A DNA stretch of 64,000 bases from Pseudoalteromonas caenipelagi (lineage in GTDB: Bacteria > Pseudomonadota > Gammaproteobacteria > Enterobacterales > Alteromonadaceae), in the NCBI RefSeq assembly GCF_013140855.1, contig NZ_JABBPG010000005.1, positions 62,001 through 126,000 on the forward strand, written 5' to 3'. Made by a program: the position numbers and the translations under genes. Positions 28,044 through 37,294 of this stretch are shown here, in pieces (positions within the stretch are counted from its first letter, which is position 1; every line of letters starts with the position of its first letter). The notes beneath the pieces are model-generated. The model was not told the origin of the DNA, did not search any database, and was given only the letters and a program-made list of their open reading frames with translations.

Positions 28044-28892
28044 CTAAGGTCGAGGTTTAAGTTGTTGATTTAGCCACAACGCTAGCATGATGATTAAACC
28101 GCCAATACTAAGTCGAAAAATATCTGCATCGCGGTTCCAAATAACCACATTCACGACAATACCAGCAGGAATGAGCATATTATTCATCACCGCCAAAGAG
28201 CCCACATCAACGTAAGTTGCGCCTTTATTCCATGCAAAATAGCCAAATCCTGAAGCAATAATACCTAAGTACACTAATATCCCCCACTGTGTCCCCGTTG
28301 TAGGCAAACGTTCAGTGTTGCCAAACAGTACAAAGCAAATTAGCGCAACAACCAAAGCACCAATGAAAAACCAACCAAATACGCTATGTTGATTAAGTAA
28401 GTTATCTCGCATCAAGCGCTTATAGGCCACCTGCCCTGTCGCAAAACATAAGTTAGCGCCTTGTACTAGCAACATGCCGAAAATGAATTGACCATCAACG
28501 CCTTCATAACGAATTGTAATAGCACCTACTACCGCCACAAGTGCAGCGGCAAAAAATTTACCGTTAACATGCCTATTCAGCAAATCGTTTAGTAAAGTGA
28601 TATACAACGGCGTCATTACTGTAAACAGCAAAACCTCTGGCACACTCAAATATAAAAATGAGTGATAATAAAAGCCATACATTGCCCCCAACTGAATGGC
28701 ACCAATGAGCATAAGTTTACCTACTAATCGCGTATTATTATCAGGTATTTTAAGAAAGGGTAAAAATACACATACGGCTAAAGCAATACGTGTGAGCACA
28801 CTAAACCAAGGATCAACTTGGCCTGCCAAGTAAACACCTATTAAACTAAATGAAAATGCCCACACAAGGGTAGTGATACAAAGATAAAACAT
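28044..28892 (-). CDS. EamA/DMT-superfamily transporter
   Basis: About 282 residues and ten hydrophobic segments arranged as two EamA repeats (TTLVWAFSFSLIGVYLAG, GFYYHSFLYLSVPEVLLFTVMTPLY; second half LCFATGQVAYKRLMRDN, GFGYFAWNKGATYVDVG). These are drug/metabolite or amino-acid exporters; the substrate is unknown. The frame can begin at TTG 28907 or ATG 28892; neither has a convincing ribosome site, and I chose the ATG. Confidence 0.85.
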   Translation of the reverse strand: MFYLCITTLVWAFSFSLIGVYLAGQVDPWFSVLTRIALAVCVFLPFLKIPDNNTRLVGKLMLIGAIQLGAMYGFYYHSFLYLSVPEVLLFTVMTPLYITLLNDLLNRHVNGKFFAAALVAVVGAITIRYEGVDGQFIFGMLLVQGANLCFATGQVAYKRLMRDNLLNQHSVFGWFFIGALVVALICFVLFGNTERLPTTGTQWGILVYLGIIASGFGYFAWNKGATYVDVGSLAVMNNMLIPAGIVVNVVIWNRDADIFRLSIGGLIIMLALWLNQQLKPRP

Positions 28893-28985
28893 ACACAGCT
28901 GAATCAAGTAACAAAAGCGCTATGCTACACAATCAATACAGAGGGAGCTAGCGCAGCGTTATGGTTTATCTAATGTTAGTGTCAA

Positions 28986-29279
28986 TCAGGGGTTTTTAAG
29001 TAAATGATATAAGGTGTCCAAACGCTTGTTTACTCGATGGCTTTCATAGTAAGTGCCAAACGCCACCAAAAATATCAAAAACAATAATAAGTAAGAAATT
29101 GGCTGAGCTAAGATCTGTGGAAAAAGAGTAATGATCCCTAACAATATGAATATGCCAAAAATCGCACGAAAAAACTGCGCTGTACCACTGGGTCTTAACT
29201 TTTCAAATTCATGCTCTAAGCGCTGAATTTTACTACTTTGCATAAGTGCAATATGCTTGTCTATATCATCCGTGTTCAT
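28986..29279 (-). CDS. Small two-helix membrane protein
   Basis: 97 residues from ATG 29279, preceded by AAGGAAAGAG. An N-terminal cytoplasmic coiled region (IDKHIALMQSSKIQRLEHEFEKL) is followed by two adjacent transmembrane helices (about 43-62 and 67-83) and a short basic tail. It resembles conserved small inner-membrane proteins with a dimerising N-terminus; I do not recognise the family. Confidence 0.6.
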   Translation of the reverse strand: MNTDDIDKHIALMQSSKIQRLEHEFEKLRPSGTAQFFRAIFGIFILLGIITLFPQILAQPISYLLLFLIFLVAFGTYYESHRVNKRLDTLYHLLKNP

Positions 29280-29418
29280 TCTCTTTCCTTCTGCTATTAA
29301 CATCACTGTTCCTAGAGCCCAAGCTCACAGAGACGCGAATTATACACGTTCCTATTTGTGGTTCTAGTGTAATTACATTAACTTTTTATGTTCAAAAATT
29401 TATCCTTACAATGTCACT

Positions 29419-29592
29419 TTACGTACTGAGCGATTCAACTAATGCGAGTTGTTGGGTGATAGGATTAATATCAAAGCTCAAACGAAACCGACTTTGTCCA
29501 ATTGAGAAACACTCAGACTCACTGTGATCAGCCTCAATACGAACATGACATATCTGCGATTGTTCCCCTGTGACTGAGTAAAATATAGCTGA
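29419..29592 (-). pseudogene. Degraded coding remnant
   Basis: 57 open codons on the minus strand (EQSQICHVRIEADHSESECF, SRFRLSFDINPITQQLALVE, stop at 29419) lack a start and are preceded by a stop at 29593. A second open piece ends at 29625 (RAWLFAYDEQLGWIKQQVIA, reading down from about 29700). Both look like protein but cannot be joined. The family is not recognised. Otherwise 29307-29878 contains no gene. Confidence 0.35.
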
Positions 29593-29878
29593 CTATTTCT
29601 TGCCTGCCAGCGATGTGGACTAGCTTATTGTAGTTTTGCGATAACTTGCTGTTTGATCCACCCTAGCTGCTCATCATAAGCGAATAGCCAAGCTCGCATG
29701 TTAGTATTGACGGGCTTAGGTCTAACGACACATACGCCACTGCCAAGCCATTTAGACTATATACCCCTAGCTCTTATGCACCTTCTCGTTGGTAATATTA
29801 CCCAAAATAAACACCTGACAATCATTTGTTTTATTTTTCGCAATTATTTGTTAGAGTTTTGTTGTCGGCTAAATTCGA

Positions 29879-29964
29879 CGCTATGGGCAAACCATTCGAA
29901 AGGATGGGGCGCAAAGTCACCGGTCTAAGGGGCATAAAGCCCTATGATAGCGGGATTGCTAGCG
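29879..29964 (+). ncRNA. Cyclic-di-GMP class I riboswitch (GEMM)
   Basis: The sequence carries the class I c-di-GMP aptamer landmarks in order: GGGCAAACCATTCGAAAGGA near 29884-29903, the core GGGGCGCAAAG, then the second hairpin opening CACCGGTCTAAGGGGC and closing with GATAGCGGGATTGC. A closing stem CGCTA (29879-29883)/TAGCG (29960-29964) is present. It lies in the leader of the metzincin protease gene, 70 bases before its ATG. A GCAGC...GCTGC hairpin after the aptamer (29964-29983) may be part of the expression platform. Whether c-di-GMP turns expression on or off cannot be told from sequence. Confidence 0.9.
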
Positions 29965-30034
29965 CAGCCAAGCTATTGTGCTGCCTATCTTTCCGTTCCA
30001 AATGACCAAGTTGTTTATATTTGGAGCAAAATAC

Positions 30035-32128
30035 ATGAAGTTATTAACAAAAGGCAAACTAGCCATCTTGTATGGTTGTATTAGTTTTGCTTTCAGTTCT
30101 GCGGCTCACGCCGCACCTAATGTTGCAACAAAGGCAGCACTGCCAACTCAAGCAATTGAATACTTACCAGAGAGTAAACTCAAAACAAGTCTTAAGAACC
30201 TTCCTCCACATGCACAACAAAAAGTACTCGTGCAACTACAAACGTTGGGGATCCCTGCCCTTGATATGTTACTGATGGAGGCGGATAACAGTGGTGAACT
30301 GTTTTACATAGAAGAAGGCCTCACAGAGCAAGCCGTTATCAGTGATGAGCAATACACTTTACCTGTGGTTGACGTATTCAAATTACACAGTAATCCAAGC
30401 GCAGCTAATACCGTATTCTTAGATTTTGATGGTGGACAAATCAGCGGTAAAGCATGGAGCGGCGGCGCAAGCTACAGCGCGATTCCTTATGATTTAGATG
30501 GCGACCCAACTACTTTTAATGATACCGAGCGAGCACGGATCCATGAAATTTGGAATCGTATGGCAGATGACTTTGCCGCGTTTGATATCGATGTGACCAC
30601 TGAAGCCCCTAGTGAATTCAACGAACACACTGGCTGGGTTTTATTTACCAAAGATGTAGACACCTCTGGTGGGGCTATGCCGCATCAAGGAGCTGGAGGT
30701 GTCGCATATGTAAACGTTTGGGGCCGCAGCAACTACACGTACTATCAACCTGCATTTGTGTACTACAACCGACTAGGCAACGGTTTTGCACCGTATATGG
30801 CAGAGGCGGGATCTCACGAACTTGGTCACAACCTTGGCTTAAGCCATGATGGCACTTCAACACAAAGTTATTACACAGGTCTAGGCAGTGATAGCGAACC
30901 AAGTAGCTGGGCACCTATTATGGGAGTTGGTTACTACAAAAATGTCACTCAGTGGAGCAAAGGCGAATATCCAGATGCTAGCCAGACTCAAGATGATATT
31001 GCCATTATCAACGATAAGCTTGGCGGTTCAGCGGATACACATGGACAAGCGACAACTCCTGTCGCGCTATACGTGGATAGCACTGGACACTTTTCAACAA
31101 CCAATCGAGAAATTGACCCTGACAGTATCATTGGAGAAAACAAAGGTAGCATTCAAGTCGGTGATAGCGACTGGTTTCAATTTAGCGCAGGCGCTGGTCC
31201 CGCAGAGTTTTACGCCACACCAGCCTGGGATGCTTTCACACGCAGCACCAGACGAGGCGCCAATTTAGACATTGGCATGAGGTTATATGACAGCACAGGC
31301 GCGCTTATTGCCACCAGCAATAGTAACAATGAAACCAGTGCTAGCATTTTAATCGACCTTGCAGAGGGAGTTCACACCATTGAAGTATTTGGCGCAGCAG
31401 GGCCTTATGCCAGTGACTATGCAAGCCAAGGGCACTTTTACTTGCAAGGTAATATTGTTCCCTCAACACCCGATACAACACCACCAGATCCTAGCCCTAT
31501 GGGCTTTGCTCAAGTACCAACTGCATTGAATGATACTGAAATTACAATGCAATCCGTTGTGGCAACAGATGACAGTGGCACCATGGTTAGCTACTTATTC
31601 AGTTGTACTCAAAACTCAACTCAATGTGCGAGCAGCGGATGGCAAAACGATGTTAATTACACAGCTGGCGGTCTAGCGCCTCAAACTGAATATTGCTTTA
31701 GCGTTCAAGCTAAAGACACCAGCAGTAATACTACGCTTGCTTCTCAAAGTGTCTGTGCAACAACTCTCGCTACTCAGCCAAAAGCTGAGCCACCTGCCAC
31801 ACCAAGTAACTTAATCGCTGTTGACGGACAAAACGGTACAGCCTTGTTAAGCTGGCAAGATAACAGCACCAATGAGCTGACATTTGAAGTACAAAGAGAG
31901 TCTCAACATAAAAATGGCCGTTGGCAGGCAAGTCAAACTGTTGCGCTATTGGGTGTTGATAGTATTGACTACATTGACAACAGTGGTACTGGTGCTTTCC
32001 GCTATCGAGTACGCACAAACAATGAAGTTGCCAGCTCCGAATGGACAAGTTGGGTCACTGTAAGTGTTACCGACACCAATAGCGGCGGCCCAGATAAACC
32101 TTGCAAAGGTAAAAAATGTAACAATTGA
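30035..32128 (+). CDS. Secreted metzincin-type zinc metalloprotease with C-terminal FN3-like domains
   Basis: 697 residues from ATG 30035 (GGAG about 9 bases before; upstream in-frame ATGs lie at the end of the riboswitch leader). A signal peptide ends at SSAAHA (about 27). The catalytic motif AGSHELGHNLGLSHDG (HExxHxxGxxH, near residue 265-280) and FLDFDGG are typical of M12-like/reprolysin-type peptidases. A pre-peptidase-like beta domain (SDWFQFSAGAG to IEVFGAAGPY) and two fibronectin-III-like modules follow, one with Cys-rich strands (LFSCTQNSTQCAS). The tail is GGPDKPCKGKKCNN. Expression is under a c-di-GMP riboswitch, linking secretion of the protease to sessile/motile state. Confidence 0.9.
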   Translation: MKLLTKGKLAILYGCISFAFSSAAHAAPNVATKAALPTQAIEYLPESKLKTSLKNLPPHAQQKVLVQLQTLGIPALDMLLMEADNSGELFYIEEGLTEQAVISDEQYTLPVVDVFKLHSNPSAANTVFLDFDGGQISGKAWSGGASYSAIPYDLDGDPTTFNDTERARIHEIWNRMADDFAAFDIDVTTEAPSEFNEHTGWVLFTKDVDTSGGAMPHQGAGGVAYVNVWGRSNYTYYQPAFVYYNRLGNGFAPYMAEAGSHELGHNLGLSHDGTSTQSYYTGLGSDSEPSSWAPIMGVGYYKNVTQWSKGEYPDASQTQDDIAIINDKLGGSADTHGQATTPVALYVDSTGHFSTTNREIDPDSIIGENKGSIQVGDSDWFQFSAGAGPAEFYATPAWDAFTRSTRRGANLDIGMRLYDSTGALIATSNSNNETSASILIDLAEGVHTIEVFGAAGPYASDYASQGHFYLQGNIVPSTPDTTPPDPSPMGFAQVPTALNDTEITMQSVVATDDSGTMVSYLFSCTQNSTQCASSGWQNDVNYTAGGLAPQTEYCFSVQAKDTSSNTTLASQSVCATTLATQPKAEPPATPSNLIAVDGQNGTALLSWQDNSTNELTFEVQRESQHKNGRWQASQTVALLGVDSIDYIDNSGTGAFRYRVRTNNEVASSEWTSWVTVSVTDTNSGGPDKPCKGKKCNN

Positions 32129-32164
32129 TCTGACATATCTCCCTTAGATATAACCAAAACAAAA

Positions 32165-32187
32165 GCAGCCAATGGCTGCTTTTTTTA
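32165..32187 (+). terminator. Intrinsic terminator of the protease gene
   Basis: GCAGCC, AAT loop, GGCTGC followed by seven or more T residues (TTTTTTT), with complementary A-run on the left, so it may also serve the convergent LysE gene. Confidence 0.88.
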
Positions 32188-32198
32188 GCAATAGCAAC

Positions 32199-32804
32199 TT
32201 AAGCAAGAACACTTAAAAGCTGTTGAGTAACTAGGTATAAGGCAATTAAAATCAAACAGCCTCCCATCATGACATTAAAGAACTTTAGTCGTTGTGGGTC
32301 ATTTAAAAAGCAGCTGAGCTTATCGCCAAATACCGCCCAAGCGGCGATAGACAGGTAACAAACAACAAAATAGATAGATACAAACTGTAACAGCTGTTGA
32401 TGAGACTGTGACAAATTAAATGCAGAGATCCCAGCGATACAAGCTCCCCAAGCTTTAGGGTTCAACCATTGCAATAAAAATCCCTGTGTAAAACGAGGCT
32501 GCAACCCGTTCACTATTTTTAACTGGGAACGACTCATCATTAATTGATAACCCATATAAAAAATAAATGCGCTACCAAATACCCCTAAAACGTTTAACAA
32601 AGTACTATATTGAGCTATCAGCTGGTAGAAACTCAAGCCCAGTAAATACAGCAGCAAAGTAAACCCTATGGTCGCCCCTGACACAAATGGCATCGCCTTT
32701 TTGGTGCCTTGATTGGCTCCCGCAGCGAGCGCTATTAAGTTCACTGGACCCGGCGAAATAGACATAGATAAGGCAAACAAGCCCATAGCAAATATAACTG
32801 ACAC
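32199..32804 (-). CDS. LysE-family amino-acid exporter
   Basis: 201 residues with about six transmembrane segments and the family opening MSISPGPVNLIALAAGANQG (residues 14-33), followed by GATIGFTLLLYLLGL and LQWLNPKAWG. LysE/RhtB proteins export amino acids or similar compounds; the substrate is unknown. It is divergent from a LysR regulator across 105 bases, the classical arrangement in which the regulator controls the exporter. Confidence 0.88.
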   Translation of the reverse strand: MSVIFAMGLFALSMSISPGPVNLIALAAGANQGTKKAMPFVSGATIGFTLLLYLLGLSFYQLIAQYSTLLNVLGVFGSAFIFYMGYQLMMSRSQLKIVNGLQPRFTQGFLLQWLNPKAWGACIAGISAFNLSQSHQQLLQFVSIYFVVCYLSIAAWAVFGDKLSCFLNDPQRLKFFNVMMGGCLILIALYLVTQQLLSVLA

Positions 32805-32909
32805 ACCATACTCCTATCACTAACATTAGATATAGTATGCTGCTGGACTTTAATTAAACTAGATAGCACAATTAGAAATCACTATTCTAAAAACCTTAAC
32901 TATTAAGCT

Positions 32910-33794
32910 ATGGCTATGATAGATGAATTGAGAGCACTGGCTATTTTTGCCGAAACCGTCAAGCAAGGCTCATTTCGAGCAGCGGCTCAGTCGCTGCAGC
33001 TCTCTCCTTCTGTGGTCAGCTATCAAGTAAGTGGCATAGAAAAACGCTTAGGTGTGGCACTTTTGTATCGCTCAACCAGAAGGCTGTCTCTCACTCACGA
33101 AGGCGAAAAGCTCTATCAGCATGCACAAGCTATGTTAGCTGCGGCACAAACTGGTTTGAGCGAAATTAATCAAAATCACCAACAGCTTAAAGGTAAGCTG
33201 ACCATTAGCTTGCCAACTGCATTAATAAAGGCGCCCATCACACGGTATTTGGCGCAATTTAGTAAGCAGTTTCCCAAAGTGACGCTTAATGTTCAGTACA
33301 AAGATGAACGCAGTGATCTTATTTGTGAAGGGATAGACTTAGCCGTGCGCGCGGGCGATATGCCTAGTAGCAACCTAAAGTCACGACGCTTGGGCGAGAT
33401 AAAACGCCTTATGGTATGTTCAAGCGCTTACTTTGAGGCAAAAGCCGCTCCAAAACATATTCACGATCTTGCAGATTGGAATTGGATAAGCCTCGCCATG
33501 CTGCCTCATAGCCGCAATGTATTTAACGAACGAGGTGAAACTCTCCAGATTAGGTACCAAAGCAATATTACCGTCAATAGCATCGAGGCCATGACAGAGC
33601 TATGTATGCTAGGGCTTGGTGTGGCAACACCACCGGATTACCTAGTAAAAGGCTATATTGAACAGCAAAAAATGGTGCAGCTATTTCCAAAGTGGCAAGT
33701 AGAAGATATTCCGTTATATGCCGTATGGCCAAATAATGTGCCACAACGGGGGTTGGTTAAGAGCCTGCTTCAGTTCCTATCTCCGCTTCCCTAA
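32910..33794 (+). CDS. LysR-family transcriptional regulator
   Basis: 294 residues. The N-terminal winged HTH (LAIFAETVKQGSFRAAAQSL, SPSVVSYQVSGIEKRLGVAL, STRRLSLTHEG) is followed by a linker helix and the periplasmic-binding-like co-inducer domain (GKLTISLPTALIKAP, LAVRAGDMPSSNLKSRRLG, MTELCMLGLGVATPPDYLV). It most resembles the CrgA/PecT-like subgroup. It probably regulates the divergent LysE exporter. No Shine-Dalgarno of note; ATG 32910 matches the family start closely. Confidence 0.9.
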   Translation: MAMIDELRALAIFAETVKQGSFRAAAQSLQLSPSVVSYQVSGIEKRLGVALLYRSTRRLSLTHEGEKLYQHAQAMLAAAQTGLSEINQNHQQLKGKLTISLPTALIKAPITRYLAQFSKQFPKVTLNVQYKDERSDLICEGIDLAVRAGDMPSSNLKSRRLGEIKRLMVCSSAYFEAKAAPKHIHDLADWNWISLAMLPHSRNVFNERGETLQIRYQSNITVNSIEAMTELCMLGLGVATPPDYLVKGYIEQQKMVQLFPKWQVEDIPLYAVWPNNVPQRGLVKSLLQFLSPLP

Positions 33795-33956
33795 AAAGCG
33801 ACACCACTTATCGATATCCGTCTGCGCAGTCTAAAATAGCTTTAACAACCCCTCTGGCCCGTTTATAGTTACTTAAAGTGTTGTAGTTTTTAATCAGTTA
33901 GAAAAATAACACTTATGTTTAGTTATTCTTAAATGAAAAGAGTACAAAGGAAAAAT

Positions 33957-34745
33957 ATGAAAAATCTCTTCTTATCTGTCGCGGTTATCAGCAGTTTACC
34001 CACATTCGCTCTCGCATTGGATAACAATTGTAAAATTAAACAACGTTATGCAGTTGCAGGCTATGATCTAGCCGAAGGTGATGTATTAGAACTAAAAGTA
34101 GGTGATAGAACACTGACTAGAACGATAAATGCCACAACCAAAGGAAAAGATGTATGGCCAAACTATATGGGCTGGCAATTTAACAATAACATTCACGCTG
34201 AAGTCGGTGGGTTTGGAACGCTGGACGATTTAGCTAAGTCTGGACGTTACATCGCAAGAGCTGGCGAAAACATTATTGATATTTTTAAGACCGACACACC
34301 TGTGTCTTTATATGTTAACGGTGTCGATCAAAGTAGCCAACTTATTCTTCAAGCACTACCAGATGGCAACTATTCGGGCGAGTTAGACATTCCTCATTTT
34401 TATGCTGGTACAGAAAGACATACTATATTCTTTGTGAGTAACCACTCTGATGTCGATGTGAATGTCACCATGGAGTTGTTTGATAGTAATGGTAATAAGT
34501 TCGCGGGCGCTCACGTACCTCGGTTAAAATTTAATGGGACAAACGATCCTGTCAAAGGCACTGCACTGTTACCTGCGAATTCTCAAGGCGATGTTTATTT
34601 ACCTACAGCAGGTACTCAAATTCCTGGATTTGGCAAGATAAAGTGGACGTCTAACACATGTGTTGATAAACCACTTTCTTTAACTACGCAATATACTTGG
34701 ACTACTAGTAAAGCGATGTCTCACGTAGATTTAGGTAAGTTTTAA
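33957..34745 (+). CDS. Secreted protein of unknown function
   Basis: 262 residues from ATG 33957 (AAAGGAAA just upstream; the frame opens 8 codons earlier without a ribosome site). A signal peptide ends near FALA (about 18). The mature protein is beta-rich: NCKIKQRYAVAGYDLAEGDV, YVNGVDQSSQLILQALPDG, TIFFVSNHSDVDVNVTMELF. Two Cys, one near each end, could bridge. I recognise no family. It is a single-gene unit with its own terminator. Confidence 0.6.
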   Translation: MKNLFLSVAVISSLPTFALALDNNCKIKQRYAVAGYDLAEGDVLELKVGDRTLTRTINATTKGKDVWPNYMGWQFNNNIHAEVGGFGTLDDLAKSGRYIARAGENIIDIFKTDTPVSLYVNGVDQSSQLILQALPDGNYSGELDIPHFYAGTERHTIFFVSNHSDVDVNVTMELFDSNGNKFAGAHVPRLKFNGTNDPVKGTALLPANSQGDVYLPTAGTQIPGFGKIKWTSNTCVDKPLSLTTQYTWTTSKAMSHVDLGKF

Positions 34746-34765
34746 TTAACCTCTATAAAACCAAA

Positions 34766-34787
34766 ATGGGGGAATCTCTTCCCCCAT
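34766..34787. terminator. Hairpin terminator between convergent genes
   Basis: ATGGGGGAA, TCTC loop, TTCCCCCAT: a 9-bp stem with five G-C pairs, but with little T-tract. It separates the secreted unknown and the DUF3297 gene. Confidence 0.65.
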
Positions 34788-34812
34788 CATTAATACTTAT
34801 TGTGCTACAAAA

Positions 34813-35061
34813 TTAACGATAGAATACTTCTACAGTTCCTTTTGTTTTCAATAATAATGGCTGGCCGCGACGGTCCAAAGCTTTTGGCGACGCTACTTTT
34901 ATCCAACCTTCACTAATGCAGTACTCTTCTACATCGTTGCGCTCTTTACCATTAATGCGCACGCCAATCTCGTGTTGCAACACTTCTTCGTTGTAATAGC
35001 GGCTACGAGGATTAATAGAAAGCTGATCTGGAATATCTGGTCTTGAAGTAGTATCTGTCAT
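34813..35061 (-). CDS. DUF3297 family protein
   Basis: 82 residues. The whole protein fits DUF3297: PDIPDQLSINPRSRYYNEE, IGVRINGKERNDVEEYCISE, and a C-terminal TKGTVEVFYR. These small cytoplasmic proteins are widespread in proteobacteria and have no established function. Confidence 0.85.
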   Translation of the reverse strand: MTDTTSRPDIPDQLSINPRSRYYNEEVLQHEIGVRINGKERNDVEEYCISEGWIKVASPKALDRRGQPLLLKTKGTVEVFYR

Positions 35062-35331
35062 TGTCTTTGTTCTTCAAAAAATAAATTTGCGCTATTGTAG
35101 GCAATACTTGCAACTGGCTCAACACAAAATGTGTTCAAGGCTAGAGGTGCAATGAGAAGTATCTATTTTCACTTTGAAAACGGTACCATTAGTTAGTTTG
35201 AACTTCATTTGTCAATTACTTCTGGATTAAAAGGCAGAAGGTTGTATGCGTAACCAAAGTTGTCAGTAACAACGGATGGTAGAATTTCGTTCAAATATAA
35301 CCTAGCACCTTTCTTCCTAAATAATGCTATT

Positions 35332-35526
35332 TAACCTCAGCTGCGGATAAGAGTTTTGATGGCTCACAATGGAGACGTTGTAACCTTTTCAATATCCAAT
35401 GATGATATTTCGCTCAATATCAAGGCATTTTCGCGAAGTAATAGCGTGCTATTACAAGTGAAAATAACGAGGAGAGTGTGCGAAATAGCTTTATTGGGCA
35501 AATTCGCTTACGTGCAGCTGAGGTTA
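35332..35526. mobile_element. MITE-like element, about 195 bp
   Basis: The left end TTAACCTCAGCTGC (about 35331-35344) is matched in inverted orientation by GCAGCTGAGGTTA (about 35514-35526), with similarity extending inward (GGATAAG versus CTTACG). The interior carries a TAGCG-TGCTATTA hairpin and no convincing gene (a 63-residue frame at 35356-35547 has no ribosome site). A related single end, CGCTTATCTGGAGCTGCGGTTA, is present near 44940-44962. This is the architecture of a miniature inverted-repeat element. The rest of 35062-35331 holds nothing I can identify. Confidence 0.45.
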
Positions 35527-35543
35527 TTTACTTTAGCCATTGA

Positions 35544-35792
35544 TTAATGTGCTTTTTTAACGCCCTTTTGCACCATATCTTTACCATTATCGAACACTTC
35601 TTGAGTTACCCAGCGTCCCAATAACAGCTGATGTTTATCATCAAGCACCGCAACGAAAGGACGACCATCGCTATTATTGGTGGCCAATGCAACACCTGCT
35701 GCATTTTCCAATCCAAGTCCGCCGTTTTCAACTGCACGTAAAAAAGACTCAAGCCCCTCTAGCGTATCGATTACATCGTTATCGTTGATCAT
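35544..35792 (-). CDS. Small hypothetical cytoplasmic protein
   Basis: 82 residues, acidic N-terminus (DNDVIDTLEGLESFLRAVEN), then ALATNNSDGRPFVAVLDDKHQLLLGRWV in two pieces and a basic end. No signal or membrane segment. It looks like an intact small gene by composition; the family is not recognised. The following intergenic 35793-36172 is AT-rich and featureless apart from weak hairpins. Confidence 0.5.
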   Translation of the reverse strand: MINDNDVIDTLEGLESFLRAVENGGLGLENAAGVALATNNSDGRPFVAVLDDKHQLLLGRWVTQEVFDNGKDMVQKGVKKAH

Positions 35793-36172
35793 AGTTGCAT
35801 TACTCTTTCAATTCTAAAAACACTAAGGATACCAGTGTTCGTATTATGGTTAAAACCCTTGTTAAGTACTTAAGCGAACGACCGGCGCAACTTTGACTGC
35901 ACTGCCACATTTAAAATACACCTCCAACCTACAAGTAAACTTCACTCTTCAGCTGCAATACCACCCAAAGGCTTAATTTATAAATTTCAATTAGTTAAAA
36001 GTTATATTTATACAAATCACAATTGCGTTAATTATTTAAAATTAAAAGCCATCAACATTCATAAGCTCTTATGGGAGCTATACTCACATTAATAAGAAAA
36101 CTAGCGGTTAGTATTCGCTGAGTTTTAATAGAATTTAACCTTTTTAAATTAAATAGTTGCAGAGCCTCTTCT

Positions 36173-36640
36173 TTAGAGATTTTCTAATACCATAGGAATA
36201 TCTAACACGCCTTGTCGATTTCTAACCCCTTCAAGACGCTTAAAACCAAAACGAAGATACACATCTTCCGCATTAATTGCCGAATTAACCGTAAAACGTC
36301 CTGTATTACCATTATTGAGTGCCTGTTGTTTAACGCACTCCCACAACCTGCGTGACAAACCGAGTCCTTGATAATCATCACTCACAAACAGATGGTATAA
36401 ATGACAATTGTCTTTTATACCTGCGACCCCCACTATTTCATTGTTCTCAGTTGTGGCAACCATATATAAATAATTGCTGGATAAATACGATGTAACACGT
36501 TGCACTGACATAGAGCTACGTAAGATATCACCTGCTGAATCCTCACAAGTTGGGCACACATATTTTTCAGTAAGCGTGGTGATCAACTGGCTAATTGCTG
36601 CAGCATCACTCACTGCTGCCTTTCTTATACCTATTGTCAT
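36173..36640 (-). CDS. GNAT-family N-acetyltransferase
   Basis: 155 residues, single GNAT domain: IRKAAVSDAAAISQLI at the start, EIVGVAGIKDNCHLYHLFVS, acetyl-CoA loop DDYQGLGLSRRLW (Q/R-x-x-G-x-G/L form), and VYLRFGFKRLEG at the C-terminal strand. The acceptor is unknown. The sequence CPTCED near residues 33-38 is an unusual cysteine pair for this family. It stands alone. Confidence 0.85.
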   Translation of the reverse strand: MTIGIRKAAVSDAAAISQLITTLTEKYVCPTCEDSAGDILRSSMSVQRVTSYLSSNYLYMVATTENNEIVGVAGIKDNCHLYHLFVSDDYQGLGLSRRLWECVKQQALNNGNTGRFTVNSAINAEDVYLRFGFKRLEGVRNRQGVLDIPMVLENL

Positions 36641-36692
36641 TTCCCTTTATTAGCTCTCCTTAATCAGACTCAAAAAAGTGTAACCTAAACAA

Positions 36693-36977
36693 CTAATATT
36701 GTAATAGCACAATGTCACTTTCGTAATTATTGATACGATTAAAAATGACTTTTGAGCCATCAAAACTTGCTACAACTTGCAGCTCAGAAACACCTGAATA
36801 AAGATGCAAACCAATGGGTTGGATGAGCTGAATGTTATCTTCTTTGCTTAAGTGGCGATACAAAAGCAATTGATGGCATTTTTGCAGTACCAAGTAAATG
36901 CCGTCTCGATAGACTGCTGGTTGATATAACGATAACGATACCCGCGAATCGTCAACCTTTGGCAACTTGCTTGCCAC
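36693..36977 (-). pseudogene. Remnant resembling the C-terminus of a sensor regulator
   Basis: 94 codons from GTG with no ribosome site and a stop just upstream. The end (SELQVVASFDGSKVIFNRIN, ESDIVLLQY) is beta-propeller-like and resembles the last blade of CadC/TolB-type regulators such as the one at 46.6-48.7 kb. An overlapping frame to 37099 is protein-like for a few residues only. I interpret it as the tail of a lost regulator gene, with low certainty. Confidence 0.35.
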
Positions 36978-37294
36978 CGCGCAATATCAAAATAATAATG
37001 AAATAAAGTAACAGACAACACTGTTAAGATCTGAACGCCATTAGGCAATGAGCGTTTAACTATATAAACAAGCCGACTATAGAAATACCAAGCACACAAA
37101 ATCTCAACTTAGAAACCATCATAGCTAAAGAAGCGCAGTGTGCTGTCAATTCAGCTAAAATTATCCTGTAAAGTGAGGCTTGCTCCTACAATATGGCCAA
37201 TATTTCATAAACCACACAAATTACGCTTGTATTAACAAATAGTCACGGTATCGTATAGCAAAAATGTAAGTCACGCCTGTTAGTTGGAGTTCAG

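Noticed and set aside
29698-29928. 76-residue open frame overlapping the riboswitch
   Set aside because: It runs into the c-di-GMP aptamer, whose structure explains the sequence; no ribosome binding site.
35356-35547. 63-residue open frame
   Set aside because: Lies inside the MITE-like element, no ribosome binding site, no recognisable protein.
36848-37099. 83-residue frame at 37.0 kb
   Set aside because: Overlaps another frame and is Trp/Tyr/Cys-rich; most likely non-coding beside a regulator remnant.
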